From UBA830 sp002295635 (lineage in GTDB: Bacteria > Pseudomonadota > Alphaproteobacteria > MPNO01 > UBA830): a stretch of 64,000 bases of DNA. Each line of letters begins with the position of its first letter. Position 1 is the first letter of the stretch. Under the pieces are notes generated by a model. That model had not been told where the DNA came from, searched no databases, and was given only the letters and a program-made list of their open reading frames with translations. Made by a program: the position numbers and the translations under genes. This document shows, in pieces, positions 9,369 to 18,863 of the stretch. Where the stretch lies: contig DBHK01000025.1 of the NCBI GenBank assembly GCA_002295635.1, positions 180,853 to 244,852 on the forward strand. The letters are read 5' to 3'.

Positions 9369-10001
9369 CTACTTTCGGGTCAGCTCGGTAATCCTTAAAA
9401 TACGGGCATCGGGTGATGTCCAACTTTCAAACGTCTCAACGTGCATTTTCCAGCGTTTACAAGCCTCGGTCAATTCACCCTGCCATTGCGCACCCTTCTG
9501 AAAGAGACAGGTCCGGGCACCCAATGATTCTGCCATTCCACACAATTTAGAGAGGGGTGCTACTGCCCGCGCCGTTAAAATATCCACAGAATTTTGAGTC
9601 GATTCGTCTGCAAATACCTCGACGCGCGAATTTTTTACCGTCGCTGGCGCCCCGGTAGCATTAATTACTTCTTGGAGGAACTTACATTTACGCCCACGCG
9701 ACTCTACAAGTGTTACTGGCAAACCAGTTACGATTGACAAAACCAATCCGGGAAATCCCGCTCCGGCGCCAATGTCTGTGATCGAGCCAGCATCCCGGGG
9801 CAGGTGGGCAGTAAGCTGAAAAGAATCCAACATGTGGCGGCCCCACAGATCGGAGAGGCTATGCCGCGACACAAGGTTCTGAACGTTCTGGCGCCGGCGG
9901 AGAAGTTCCGCGTAAATCTCAAGTCGCTCCATTGTTTCACGTGAAACGTTGGCGATATTCTGGAAAACTTCTGCAGTAATGGGGGAGGGGCCTGGCGCCA
10001 A
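9369..10001 (-). CDS. rsmG: 16S rRNA (guanine-N7) methyltransferase RsmG
   Basis: 210 residues; the SAM-binding loop DIGAGAGFPG and the GRK-containing segment VESRGRKCKFLQE are intact. RsmG methylates G527 of 16S rRNA. The start is a TTG at 9999-10001, two bases after the mnmG stop; no ATG is available in the conserved N-terminus. Codons for NVSRET (residues 18-23) contain a parS site, the same arrangement seen in many bacteria where the peptide is constrained by the site. Confidence 0.93.
   Translation of the reverse strand: MAPGPSPITAEVFQNIANVSRETMERLEIYAELLRRRQNVQNLVSRHSLSDLWGRHMLDSFQLTAHLPRDAGSITDIGAGAGFPGLVLSIVTGLPVTLVESRGRKCKFLQEVINATGAPATVKNSRVEVFADESTQNSVDILTARAVAPLSKLCGMAESLGARTCLFQKGAQWQGELTEACKRWKMHVETFESWTSPDARILRITELTRK
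9933..9948. promoter_or_regulatory. parS: parS site 1 (inside rsmG)
   Basis: Reads TGTTTCACGTGAAACG on the plus strand, 15 of 16 bases of the universal ParB site; the inner 14 bases are a perfect palindrome. It lies in the coding sequence of rsmG, about 14 kb from the proposed origin. Confidence 0.95.
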
Positions 10002-10003
10002 AC

Positions 10004-11878
10004 TTAAGCTGCCTTACGCCGAACGTGGCGGAGCAGGGTCGTCAGTGCGGCGGGCGTCACTCCCGGAATACGGCTGGCGGCCCCCAAGGTCTCCGGCCGC
10101 GCCGCGCCCAACTTTTCGCGCATTTCATTAGACAGACCGCCTACCGAGGCGTAATTCAAGTCTGGCGGCAGCGTCAGCGCTTCATCCTTTCGAAACGCGG
10201 CGATATCGGCTTGTTGACGGTCAAGATAGCCGGCATAAAGCGAGTCATGAGCAATCTGCTGAAGTACGCCGCTGTCGATTTGGCTGATCTGAGGCCATAT
10301 GCGTAAAACCGCCTCAATACCAGCGTCGGCCTGAGCCAGCAGCTTAAGGGCAGACCTGCGTACGCCATCCTGAGAGACCTTAACCCCCTTAGCCAACAAT
10401 TTCTCCGGTGTTTCAGAAAACTTTGCGAGATCGGCTCTAGCGGCAGAAATCTCCAACATCTTTGTTGCAAAAACCTGCGCTCGCTCGGCCCCAACGCACC
10501 CAAGGGCCGTTGCCGCAGGCGTGAGACGCTGGTCGGCATTATCAGCGCGCAGTGTGAGCCGATATTCGGCCCGGGACGTAAACATCCGATAAGGCTCAGA
10601 CGTTCCACGATTGATCAAGTCATCAATCATTACACCAATGTATGCCTGCGCGCGATCAAGAACAAAAGGTGTATTATTATCACCGGCAGATCTGGCCGCA
10701 TTTAAGCCCGCCATCAGCCCCTGAGCGGCAGCCTCCTCATAGCCGGTGGTGCCATTGATCTGCCCGGCGAAATACAATCCCTTCACCCGTCGGGTTTCCA
10801 GTGTCGCTCGGAGCTCACGGGGATCGACAAAATCATATTCGATTGCGTATCCCGGTCTTATCACCCGCGCCCTTTCTAAGCCGACAATCTTCGCGAGAAA
10901 GGCACGCTGTACCGGCTCCGGCAACGAGGTTGAAATACCATTTGGGTATACTGTGTCATCGTTCAAGCCTTCTGGCTCAAGAAAAATCTGATGCCGCGAT
11001 TTATCCGTAAACCGTAGTACTTTGTCCTCAATAGAAGGACAATACCGTGGGCCGGTGCTCTCGATTTGACCAGAATACATCGGCGCACGGTGGATATTGT
11101 CCTGAATGATTTCATGTACGCGCTCATTTGTGTAGGTGATATGGCAGGCAATCTGAGGCGTTTCAATCTGCCGGGTCATAGTAGAAAAGGGAATAGGCGG
11201 ATCATCTCCCGGCTGCACCTCTAGTGCTGTCCAATTTATGGATTTACCATCGAGACGCGGTGGGGTTCCGGTTTTTAACCGCCCTAGCGAAAAGCCGCAG
11301 AGCTCGAGCGTCTCTGACAAGCCATTTACAGGTTTTTCGCCCACCCGGCCAGCGGGTATTTTTCTTTCTCCTATATGGATAAGGCCCCGCAAAAAAGTTC
11401 CGGTGGTGAGCACGACCCTACCCGATGCGATCGTTTCGCCACCCGCCATTATCACTCCGGCGACCCGGCGGGCCGCTCCCGTGCCGATTATCGTGAGATT
11501 TTCGACACTACCTTCGCGAATAAATAGATTGGGCTGTTCTTTGATCGCCGCCTGCATCGCGTCGCGGTAGAGTTTCCGGTCCGCTTGAGCTCGGGGGCCC
11601 TGAACCGCCGGCCCCTTTCGCCTGTTCAGCATTCGGAATTGAATTCCGGCCCGATCGATAACCCTTGCCATCAGGCCATCCATTGCGTCAATTTCGCGAA
11701 CAAGGTGCCCTTTACCGAGACCGCCTATCGCCGGGTTGCAGGACATTTCACCGATTGTAGACGCCTTATGAGTCACCAACAGAGTTCGGGCGCCCAAGCG
11801 AGCTGAGGCTGCAGCAGCCTCACAACCAGCGTGGCCGCCACCAACAACAATCACATCATACGGATCAGAATCTAGCAT
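10004..11878 (-). CDS. mnmG: tRNA uridine-5-carboxymethylaminomethyl modification enzyme MnmG
   Basis: 624 residues, the standard length. The FAD motif GGGHAGCEAA starts at residue 13, followed by the family motifs CNPAIGGLGKGHLV and the tRNA-binding C-terminal helical domain ending in KAA. With MnmE it builds the cmnm5 modification on wobble uridine of tRNAs reading two-codon boxes, using FAD, NADH, methylene-THF and glycine or ammonium. It lies between mnmE (97 nt gap holding a parS) and rsmG (2 nt gap). Confidence 0.97.
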   Translation of the reverse strand: MLDSDPYDVIVVGGGHAGCEAAAASARLGARTLLVTHKASTIGEMSCNPAIGGLGKGHLVREIDAMDGLMARVIDRAGIQFRMLNRRKGPAVQGPRAQADRKLYRDAMQAAIKEQPNLFIREGSVENLTIIGTGAARRVAGVIMAGGETIASGRVVLTTGTFLRGLIHIGERKIPAGRVGEKPVNGLSETLELCGFSLGRLKTGTPPRLDGKSINWTALEVQPGDDPPIPFSTMTRQIETPQIACHITYTNERVHEIIQDNIHRAPMYSGQIESTGPRYCPSIEDKVLRFTDKSRHQIFLEPEGLNDDTVYPNGISTSLPEPVQRAFLAKIVGLERARVIRPGYAIEYDFVDPRELRATLETRRVKGLYFAGQINGTTGYEEAAAQGLMAGLNAARSAGDNNTPFVLDRAQAYIGVMIDDLINRGTSEPYRMFTSRAEYRLTLRADNADQRLTPAATALGCVGAERAQVFATKMLEISAARADLAKFSETPEKLLAKGVKVSQDGVRRSALKLLAQADAGIEAVLRIWPQISQIDSGVLQQIAHDSLYAGYLDRQQADIAAFRKDEALTLPPDLNYASVGGLSNEMREKLGAARPETLGAASRIPGVTPAALTTLLRHVRRKAA

Positions 11879-11943
11879 AATTCCGCGGAATATAAGCCCG
11901 GCTTGGCCCGAGGTAAAGCAAGAAGCAAAGGATCGCCCACTCT

Positions 11944-11959
11944 TGTTTCACGTGAAACA
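11944..11959. promoter_or_regulatory. parS: parS site 2 (mnmE-mnmG gap)
   Basis: TGTTTCACGTGAAACA, a 16 of 16 match to the ParB site; the palindrome extends to 18 bp (11943-11960). It lies in the 97-bp spacer between mnmE and mnmG, 2.0 kb from site 1 and about 12 kb from the proposed origin. Confidence 0.97.
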
Positions 11960-11975
11960 ATACCGAACCACTCGT

Positions 11976-13310
11976 TTACTTCCCGATACAGAAATCGGCA
12001 AAAATAACGTCAAGAAGATCCTCGATATCAACTCTTCCCGTAATAGAGCCTAGTGCCTGGGCGCCCTGACGAAGGTCCTCAGCGAAAAGCTCCGGCACTT
12101 CAGTCGTCGACGCACGGCGTAGTGCATCTAAACACGCCTTTAATGCCGTCCGGTGCCGCAATCGGGTAAGAGGAGGGTCCCCGCTGACCGCTTTCATCAA
12201 TTCGGCAGACCGTTTCTCGAGCCCGCTTAGAAGCCCTTGCAAACCATCACCGGTTTTTGCAGACACAAAAAATGCATCAGGCGCCGGCCCCCGGGACATC
12301 CCAGGCTTAAGGTCAATTTTAGTTGAAACCGCGATCGCTCCCGGCAGCGACAAGAGGTCAAGACTCGCCTCGTCGACCGGCCCAGTCTGGTCAAAAAGAA
12401 CCAAGCAAATATCTGACGTTTCAGCTCGGTTAACCGCCCGTCGTATTCCCTCTTGTTCGACCGGATCCACCGCATCGCGAACCCCGGCAGTGTCCGCCAA
12501 GGTCACCGGCCACCCGCCGAGATCGAGGTGAACCTCAATCACATCTCTGGTGGTCCCGGCCTTTTCTGAAACAATCGCAACGTCACGCGCAGCTAGCGCA
12601 TTCATTAGAGAAGATTTCCCGGCGTTCGGTGCCCCAAGGATAGCCACTTGAAGGCCATCACGCAGCCGTTCACCACGGCGTTTATCATCTAAAAACCCTT
12701 CAATTTCGACCGCGAGCTTGCTCAGTTTTGCCCGCACCGACACCTCGACATCAGTGGGAATATCGTCCTCCGGAAAGTCGATCCATGCTTCGCTATAGGC
12801 TAGGATTTCGATTACTTGGGAACGCCAAGTTTCAAGTCGGCTCGAAAGGCCACCTCCCAGCTGGGCTAATGCTTGGCGACGCTGGGCTTCGGTTTCTGCA
12901 TCAATTAGGTCTGCAATAGCCTCAGCCTCGGTCAAGTCGATTTTCCCGGCAAGAAACGCCCGCTTCGAGAATTCTCCGGGCTCAGCCATTCGGATACCGG
13001 GAAAAGCCGAAAGGGCTGCCGCGATAGCTTCGCAAGTAGCGCGGCCGCCGTGACAGTGAAGTTCTGCAACATCCTCGCCAGTAAAACTTGCCGGTTGAGG
13101 GAACCAAATCGCGACACCGTCGTCGAGTGGAGCGTTAATCGATGGATCCACCATACGGCACCGTATGGCCTGCCGTGGCTCTGGCAATGCATCCCGGGAA
13201 GTTACTGCCAACAGAACAACACTGGCAGCGACACCAGAAATACGGAAGATTGAGATGCCCCCCCGCCCCTTTGCGGTAGCTAGCGCAAAAATAGTATCGT
13301 TTTCAGTCAT
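11976..13310 (-). CDS. mnmE: tRNA modification GTPase MnmE
   Basis: 444 residues. The N-terminal folate-binding domain begins MTENDTIFALATAKGRGGIS; the G domain is inserted in the helical domain with G1 GAPNAGKS at 226-233, G3 DTAG and G4-like STKID; the protein ends with the essential FCIGK box whose cysteine is required in vivo. It partners MnmG. First gene of the mnmE-mnmG-rsmG-parA-parB series; in most relatives rho lies directly upstream, but here 6.5 kb of other genes intervene. Confidence 0.97.
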   Translation of the reverse strand: MTENDTIFALATAKGRGGISIFRISGVAASVVLLAVTSRDALPEPRQAIRCRMVDPSINAPLDDGVAIWFPQPASFTGEDVAELHCHGGRATCEAIAAALSAFPGIRMAEPGEFSKRAFLAGKIDLTEAEAIADLIDAETEAQRRQALAQLGGGLSSRLETWRSQVIEILAYSEAWIDFPEDDIPTDVEVSVRAKLSKLAVEIEGFLDDKRRGERLRDGLQVAILGAPNAGKSSLMNALAARDVAIVSEKAGTTRDVIEVHLDLGGWPVTLADTAGVRDAVDPVEQEGIRRAVNRAETSDICLVLFDQTGPVDEASLDLLSLPGAIAVSTKIDLKPGMSRGPAPDAFFVSAKTGDGLQGLLSGLEKRSAELMKAVSGDPPLTRLRHRTALKACLDALRRASTTEVPELFAEDLRQGAQALGSITGRVDIEDLLDVIFADFCIGK

Positions 13311-13698
13311 GCAGAAATGGCCTCGCGCAGCCTTGATAAAGGGCGGCGTCGGCGCTATCCCCCAAGATCCAGCGCCATGGCGTATTGCTCCATAAATGCC
13401 AGATATATATCACTATAACTATTGATGCCGAAACCCATGCATTCCTCCATCCTTTTTCTAGGGTTAATTCGGTGGCTCGTTCTAGTAACGCCTTTTGTGG
13501 GAATTTTGTTAGGTGCGTCGTTGATTCAAGCAACGTTCTGTAGCCAGGAAGCATCACGCCTCTTTAAATTTGCAATGAATATCAACTGACACTTTCATGA
13601 TTGACTTCGCTCACCCATGTCGCGCTTACTCTACCATATTCCAAAGCAAAGCCGCTGTTTCATATATAGAACAACTTACCGATAGAAAAACTCCTTGC
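13311..13698. other. divergent intergenic region mnmE / yyaL-like
   Basis: This 388-nt stretch separates two divergent genes and must hold both promoters, but I can name no specific site. A minus-strand frame of 84 codons (13303-13557) with a tryptophan-rich hydrophobic stretch is open here; it overlaps mnmE by 8 nt and resembles nothing I know, so I do not call it a gene. A plus-strand extension of the yyaL-like frame from 13597 is also open but lacks family similarity. Confidence 0.5.
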
Positions 13699-15741
13699 AT
13701 GGGCCGAAACCGACTGTCTGAAGAAACCAGCCCTTATCTTTTGCAGCATGCCGAGAATCCGGTCCATTGGTTCGGCTGGGGCCCCGTCGCTTTGTCTGCT
13801 GCTAATGAACATAACAGACCTATCCTCCTCTCTATCGGTTATGCCGCTTGTCATTGGTGCCACGTGATGGCGCATGAATGTTTCGAGAATCAAGCGATCG
13901 CCGAGCAAATGAATACTCTTTTTGTTAACATAAAAGTCGATCGGGAGGAGCGACCCGATATCGACGCCATCTATCAGCAAGCATTACAACTTCTCGGTCA
14001 GCAGGGCGGATGGCCCCTCACCATGTTCCTAACACCGGCTGGGGAGCCGTTTTGGGGTGGTACATATTTTCCTCCGGATTCGCGTTACGGGAGGCCAGGA
14101 TTTCCTCAAGTTCTTTCTGCTATTTCCGACCACTGGCTCGGAAAACCAGAAAAAGCGTATGAAACAGCAAAGGCCCTTACAAACGGACTCCAAAGAGCCT
14201 GGGCGACAGAACTGTCAGAAGCGAAGTCAACCGAAATCCCACTTACGATTAATGACGAGGCAGCGGTCCGTATTGCGGAAGAATTCGACATGGTGGATGG
14301 CGGTTTCGGCAAACCGCCCAAATTCCCCAATCCCTCAATTCATGAACTTCTTTGGCGATCTCATCTGCGAACAGGGGACGAGGCCTTGAGGGATGCGGTG
14401 CTGGTTTCGTTAACAAAAATGTCTCAAGGCGGTATTTATGACCATCTCGGCGGAGGATTTTCGCGTTATTCGACCGATGCGATATGGCTCACCCCTCATT
14501 TCGAGAAAATGCTCTACGACAACGCCCAAATTATTGATCTCCTTGTATGGTCCTGGCAAGGAACGGGTAACCCTTTATTCGCCCAACGTGCGGAAGAAAC
14601 AATCGACTGGTGTCTCCGGGAAATGGTCGTCGAAGCAGGGACTACAGAGGGTAGACCGTTTGCAGCGAGTTATGACGCTGATTCAGAGGGAGAAGAAGGA
14701 AAGTTTTACGTTTGGTCTATCTCTGAAATTAATGAGGTTTTAGGAGATTGTGCCGAATCTTTACTTTTCAAAACCATTTACAACGTTTCATCGGATGGGA
14801 ATTGGGACGGTCACAATATTCTGAATCGGATCAGCCACCCCGATTTGCTCAACGATGATCAAGAGGGGGTGCTTGCCGTTGCGCGGAGGAAACTTCTAGC
14901 TGTCCGAAACAGCCGTACATGGCCTGACTGGGACGACAAGGTTCTTGCTGACTGGAACGGTATGATGATTGCCTCGATGGCACATGCGGCAGTTGTTTTT
15001 AACAGGCCCGATTGGCTTCACGCCGCCATATCGGCGTTCGCTTTCGTCCGTGATTGCATGCAGCGCGACGGACGGCTTATGCACGCGTTTCGTCTGGGGA
15101 AGCTTAAACACTCTGCGACACTCGATGACTATGCCAACATGTCGCGAGCCGCGGTCGCCCTGTACGAAGCCACTGGTGACAAAGATTATATCAGAACAGC
15201 GAGGCACTGGGTGAAAACGATGAACGTCCACTTCTGGGATACTGCCAAAGGCGGTTATTTTTTCACCGCGGACGACGCGGAAGCGCTAATAATCCGAACA
15301 AAGACAGCCGCCGATAATGCCACACCTGCGGGTAACAGCGTCATAGCCGCGACACTAATCCGACTTCATTACCTAACAGGTGAGGATGCCTTTCGAACAC
15401 GTGCTGAGAATATTTTTACAGCCTTTGCCGGTGAAGTATCCAAAAATTTCTTTCCGTTGGCCGGCCTCCTCTGCGCAAACGAAATGCTTCAATGCGCCAC
15501 GCAAGTCGTAATCATAGGCGATCCCGCGAAGGCCCCAACGAAGGCCCTCACCGCCGCTGCATGGAGGGCGTCAAATATGAACAAAATCGTTCAATGCATT
15601 GCGCCAAACCAAACCTTACCTGACGACCACCCCGCCTCTGGGAAAAAACAGGTTGCCGGCAAACCCACCGCTTATGTTTGTATCGGCCGAACCTGTTCTC
15701 TTCCCTTGACGGATCCTACGGATCTTAGCGTCGCAATCTAG
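13699..15741 (+). CDS. YyaL/SSP411-type thioredoxin-domain protein (DUF255)
   Basis: 680 residues from the ATG at 13699, chosen because the family starts with the pattern MGRNRLSEETSPYLLQHA; an in-frame ATG 102 nt upstream adds a non-conserved leader. An N-terminal thioredoxin-like domain carries CHWCHVM (C51, C54), followed by a glycosidase-like (alpha/alpha)6 barrel with HFEKMLYDNA, and the typical C-terminal AYVCIGRTCSLP motif. Homologues are ubiquitous from bacteria to man (SPATA20) but the reaction is unknown; a redox-linked sugar or nucleoside role has been suggested. It is the first gene of the accessory block between mnmE and rho. Confidence 0.9.
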   Translation: MGRNRLSEETSPYLLQHAENPVHWFGWGPVALSAANEHNRPILLSIGYAACHWCHVMAHECFENQAIAEQMNTLFVNIKVDREERPDIDAIYQQALQLLGQQGGWPLTMFLTPAGEPFWGGTYFPPDSRYGRPGFPQVLSAISDHWLGKPEKAYETAKALTNGLQRAWATELSEAKSTEIPLTINDEAAVRIAEEFDMVDGGFGKPPKFPNPSIHELLWRSHLRTGDEALRDAVLVSLTKMSQGGIYDHLGGGFSRYSTDAIWLTPHFEKMLYDNAQIIDLLVWSWQGTGNPLFAQRAEETIDWCLREMVVEAGTTEGRPFAASYDADSEGEEGKFYVWSISEINEVLGDCAESLLFKTIYNVSSDGNWDGHNILNRISHPDLLNDDQEGVLAVARRKLLAVRNSRTWPDWDDKVLADWNGMMIASMAHAAVVFNRPDWLHAAISAFAFVRDCMQRDGRLMHAFRLGKLKHSATLDDYANMSRAAVALYEATGDKDYIRTARHWVKTMNVHFWDTAKGGYFFTADDAEALIIRTKTAADNATPAGNSVIAATLIRLHYLTGEDAFRTRAENIFTAFAGEVSKNFFPLAGLLCANEMLQCATQVVIIGDPAKAPTKALTAAAWRASNMNKIVQCIAPNQTLPDDHPASGKKQVAGKPTAYVCIGRTCSLPLTDPTDLSVAI

Positions 15742-15785
15742 ACCCTTTATCCAGCACTACGAAGATATTGAAAATAAACCAAAAA

Positions 15786-16461
15786 CTAGGAGCGTGAAGG
15801 GATTTTAAACCCCCTTCTTACCGCGGGGCGCGCGAGACATCGATCTCGCCAATCCAAAAGGCTTTTGAACCCCTCAAGACCGAGCAAATCACCAGCACCA
15901 TAGGTCGTGGTGAGGGCCCTGACCCACGGGAATGTTGCGATATCCGCGATTGAATAATCACTACCCAAAATGTAACGACGGCTGGACAGGTGTTGATCCA
16001 AAACCCCCAATAAGCGTTTAGTCTCATTTACATATCGGTCTGTCGGATATGGATCAACAATCCTGTCAGCAACAAACTTACAGAAATGGCGGAGTTGTCC
16101 GAACATTGGTCCAATACCGCCTACTTGGAACATTAACCACTGGAGGCACTAGTAACGCGCCGCCGGTTGGCTTGGAATGAATTTTCTAATTTTCTCCGCG
16201 AGGTAAATCAGAATCGCACCGCTGTCCCAAAGAGGGAGAGGCTCACTGCCAGGGCCATGGGGGCCGATCATCGCCGAGTATTTTGTTGTTTGGGTTGAGA
16301 GACAGGAATTCGTCCTTCATCTGTTCCTCCGCCCCAAACGACACAAAGGGCGCTTCATAGGGAAGCCCAGCCTCTTCCAGCATAATGGAAGCATTAACGG
16401 CGTTGGGGGTCGGCAAAGAGTACAATTGTATATACTTTAAAGAAGGAAAGATCAAAGCCAT
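15786..16461 (-). pseudogene. glutathione S-transferase, broken by a frameshift and a stop
   Basis: The N-terminal part (start near 16461, or ATG at 16482) encodes a GST thioredoxin-like domain with YSLPTPNAV and LSLNPNNKI. Near 16274-16275 one extra base shifts the frame; in the shifted frame the protein continues AMIGPHGPG, then EPLPLWDSGAILIYLAEK. A TAG at 16149-16151 then stands where relatives have glutamate (RYECLQW), after which the C-terminal domain WLMFQVGGIGPMFGQ and DYSIADIATFPWV is intact to the stop at 15786. Two independent lesions make a sequencing error unlikely as the sole cause. The intact relative at 46877-47563 shows the same motifs. Confidence 0.87.
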
Positions 16462-16521
16462 CGGGTCCCACGTGGGTTGCATGTAAATCAGTTGGCGTTC
16501 TTATTCCGGTAGCTCGGAGTG

Positions 16522-17175
16522 TCAGGGTAAAACACTCCTGCCATACAACACCATTGCGCGCGCAACGACGAATAGAACAACGGCGTTCAGAACGTGCCAA
16601 GCGAAGTGGGTGCCAAAGGAAAACTGACCGCATATCGGCAAATCGATTGTCCTTAACGTGAGCGAAACGAAGAACACCGTCGCCGCCAGTAACAGCGCCG
16701 ATCCGGCTATATGACCCCTCGCAAAGCGCAGATAACCCCCGATTAAAATCATTGCCAACAGAGCTGCTACATATGAGCCGCCGCGGAAGCCAGTCAAAGG
16801 AGGTACCAACATTGCAACACCGAGAACCACCGCGACACCGATACCACAGATTACCGCGGGAGCCTCTACAAATCGCCTAAGCGCATACCATGTATAGATC
16901 AGAATAAATGTTGCTATCGGGATGACGTCCGACAGAAGCGCCCAGCGCGTCGCATGAGTATGAAATAGCCAACTGCCGACCCCAATTGTGAGAATCAGCA
17001 CACAGAAGACCCAAGAAACGATATCGCGATACCCCGAGGGGCCCTGTTTCCGGATTAGGTTCGCTATCAACACCGCACTTAAAATAAAAGAGAAGTTGGT
17101 GACCGCATTTAGCGGCTCAGACCAGTACTCTGGGCCAGTACGCTCGCAGTAAATATCGATATATTCATGTTCCAT
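16522..17175 (-). CDS. ceramidase-like integral membrane protein (CREST family)
   Basis: 217 residues from the second ATG (17173-17175), giving the family start MEHEYIDIYCERTGPEYW; an ATG 9 nt upstream is also possible. About seven membrane segments are seen. The metal and catalytic residues of alkaline ceramidases are in place: serine and histidine in VGSWLFHTHAT, aspartate in LSDVIPI and the pair of histidines in THFAWH. Alkaline ceramidases cut the amide bond of ceramides in eukaryotes; bacterial members are largely untested and may act on other lipid amides. It lies downstream of no obvious partner; the neighbouring GST gene is decayed. Confidence 0.78.
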   Translation of the reverse strand: MEHEYIDIYCERTGPEYWSEPLNAVTNFSFILSAVLIANLIRKQGPSGYRDIVSWVFCVLILTIGVGSWLFHTHATRWALLSDVIPIATFILIYTWYALRRFVEAPAVICGIGVAVVLGVAMLVPPLTGFRGGSYVAALLAMILIGGYLRFARGHIAGSALLLAATVFFVSLTLRTIDLPICGQFSFGTHFAWHVLNAVVLFVVARAMVLYGRSVLP

Positions 17176-17447
17176 TAACAACACCCTAATCGACTAGCCG
17201 CAGCGTTCAATGGCGGAAACAACTTATATAATGTGTTGATATCGGAATTACTGAAAATCAATACTAAATCGAACCTAGTTAAGTAATCTTTGCCGCCTCT
17301 ACTCTTTATTTTTGCTGCTCGCCACACTGTTTTATGGAGCAGCAAAGGGGGGCGGGATACGCTGACGTACAACAGGTAGTGTTTCGTCATCGAAAATTTC
17401 AGGCATGGTGCCTTGACCTCATATGGCTGAGTACGCAATTTAGCCAA

Positions 17448-17906
17448 ATGCCGTGTATATCGCTAGAAACGTTTATCGGGCCAGTGTCGATTGAAGAAAA
17501 CCACGGAAATATTATCCATGTCGGATGGAGTCATATTGATCAGAGAACCAGTGAATCCAAACTTCTGAAGGAGGCGCGGGAGCAGATCGAGGCCTATTTC
17601 GCCGAACGTCTCACAGAATTTGACCTGCCGCTCTCGCCACAAGGATCGCCATTTCAAAAAACGATCTGGGCAGAGATGTCCAATATACCCCATGGACAGA
17701 CTAGGACATATGGAAATTTAGCAACGCGCGCAAATACTTCGCCACGCGCTGTCGGCAGGGCCTGTAGCGCGAATCCAATCCCGATTATTATACCTTGCCA
17801 CCGGGTAATTGGCGCGAATGGTAGTGGTGGCTACTCCGGAAGGGGCGGTTTAACGACTAAAATTAGGCTGCTTAACTTTGAAAGAGGTCAAACACATTTT
17901 CCTTAA
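17448..17906 (+). CDS. ogt: methylated-DNA--protein-cysteine methyltransferase
   Basis: 152 residues from the ATG at 17448; an upstream in-frame ATG gives a 38-residue leader without family character. The DNA-binding helix-turn-helix (YGNLATRANTSPRAVGRA) and the active-site box PCHRVI with C117 are intact, followed by GGYSGRGGL. It repairs O6-methylguanine by moving the methyl group to its own cysteine, a one-time reaction. The N-terminal domain is short, as in Ogt-type enzymes lacking the Ada regulatory part. No methylation-responsive promoter is recognisable. Confidence 0.92.
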   Translation: MPCISLETFIGPVSIEENHGNIIHVGWSHIDQRTSESKLLKEAREQIEAYFAERLTEFDLPLSPQGSPFQKTIWAEMSNIPHGQTRTYGNLATRANTSPRAVGRACSANPIPIIIPCHRVIGANGSGGYSGRGGLTTKIRLLNFERGQTHFP

Positions 17907-18030
17907 ACGTATCAGTTACATTTCCATCGGTGACTTTTCTACACGCCGCCGCTAATATGGTAATAATAAGAAGCGGTTACATCCATACATAACCATATGT
18001 CATTATTTATTAGATCGGGGGTACCGGTTA

Positions 18031-18735
18031 ATGTCCAATATTTCCATTGATTCCGCGGACGGTAGCGGCGATTTTTCTGCTTATTGCGCGATGCCTCCCA
18101 CAGGCAGCGGGCCGGGTATAGTCGTTATTCAAGAAATTTTCGGTGTTAATCAAGTCATTCGTGATCTTTGCGACGGATTTGCCAGCAACGGTTACATCGC
18201 AATAGCCCCAGATATTTTTTGGCGCATTGAGCCCGGCGTGCAGCTGACCGATAAAAGTCAGGCCGAATGGGATAAAGCTTTTGAACTGATGAATGCATTC
18301 CTACCCAACTTCGAAAAAGGTGTTGGCGACATAGGCGCGACTATTTCCCATGTCCGCAACATGGAGGCCTGTAATGGAAAAGTTGGGGCCGTGGGCTATT
18401 GCCTAGGCGGCAGCCTCGCATATGCCACAGCCTGTTTCACAGACGCAGATGCATGTTCTGGATATTACCCAGTCCAGATTGAAGATTCGCTTGATCTTTC
18501 AGAGGGCATTAAAAATCCCCTTATACTTCATGTTGCGGAGAATGACGGCTTCTGCCCGCCGGACGCGCAAGCGAAGATCAAGGAAAAGCTGGCGCCAAAC
18601 CCGAATATCACCATCTATTCTTATCCTGACGTGGATCATGCATTTTCCCGGGTTGGCGGCGATAATTACGATGAGGGCGCGGCTATGCTAGCCAACGACC
18701 GGACATCAAAACTTTTCGAGTCAATTCTCGGATAG
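18031..18735 (+). CDS. dienelactone hydrolase family protein
   Basis: 234 residues with the alpha/beta-hydrolase triad of this family: C124 in GYCLGG, D172 in ENDGF and H203 in DVDHAFS. The oxyanion segment VVIQEIFGVNQ is near residue 31. Dienelactone hydrolases open the lactone ring in chloroaromatic breakdown, but most chromosomal homologues have unknown substrates and no catabolic neighbours, as here. The ATG at 18031 lies after GGGGGTACC. Confidence 0.88.
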   Translation: MSNISIDSADGSGDFSAYCAMPPTGSGPGIVVIQEIFGVNQVIRDLCDGFASNGYIAIAPDIFWRIEPGVQLTDKSQAEWDKAFELMNAFLPNFEKGVGDIGATISHVRNMEACNGKVGAVGYCLGGSLAYATACFTDADACSGYYPVQIEDSLDLSEGIKNPLILHVAENDGFCPPDAQAKIKEKLAPNPNITIYSYPDVDHAFSRVGGDNYDEGAAMLANDRTSKLFESILG

Positions 18736-18863
18736 AAAATGACCTGACCCGGAACGTCTAAGGATTTTTTAAAAACATTGGTGCAAAACCCTCGCCATAG
18801 ATACCCGCTGCGGGGATTACATCTAATCAATCCCTATTAGCAATTTGAGAGAAGGAAACGCAG

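Noticed and set aside
13303..13557. 84-codon minus-strand frame upstream of mnmE
   Set aside because: No ribosome site or family resemblance; overlaps mnmE; likely chance.
17175..17447. 90-codon minus-strand frame
   Set aside because: Overlaps the ceramidase start and has irregular composition; no support.
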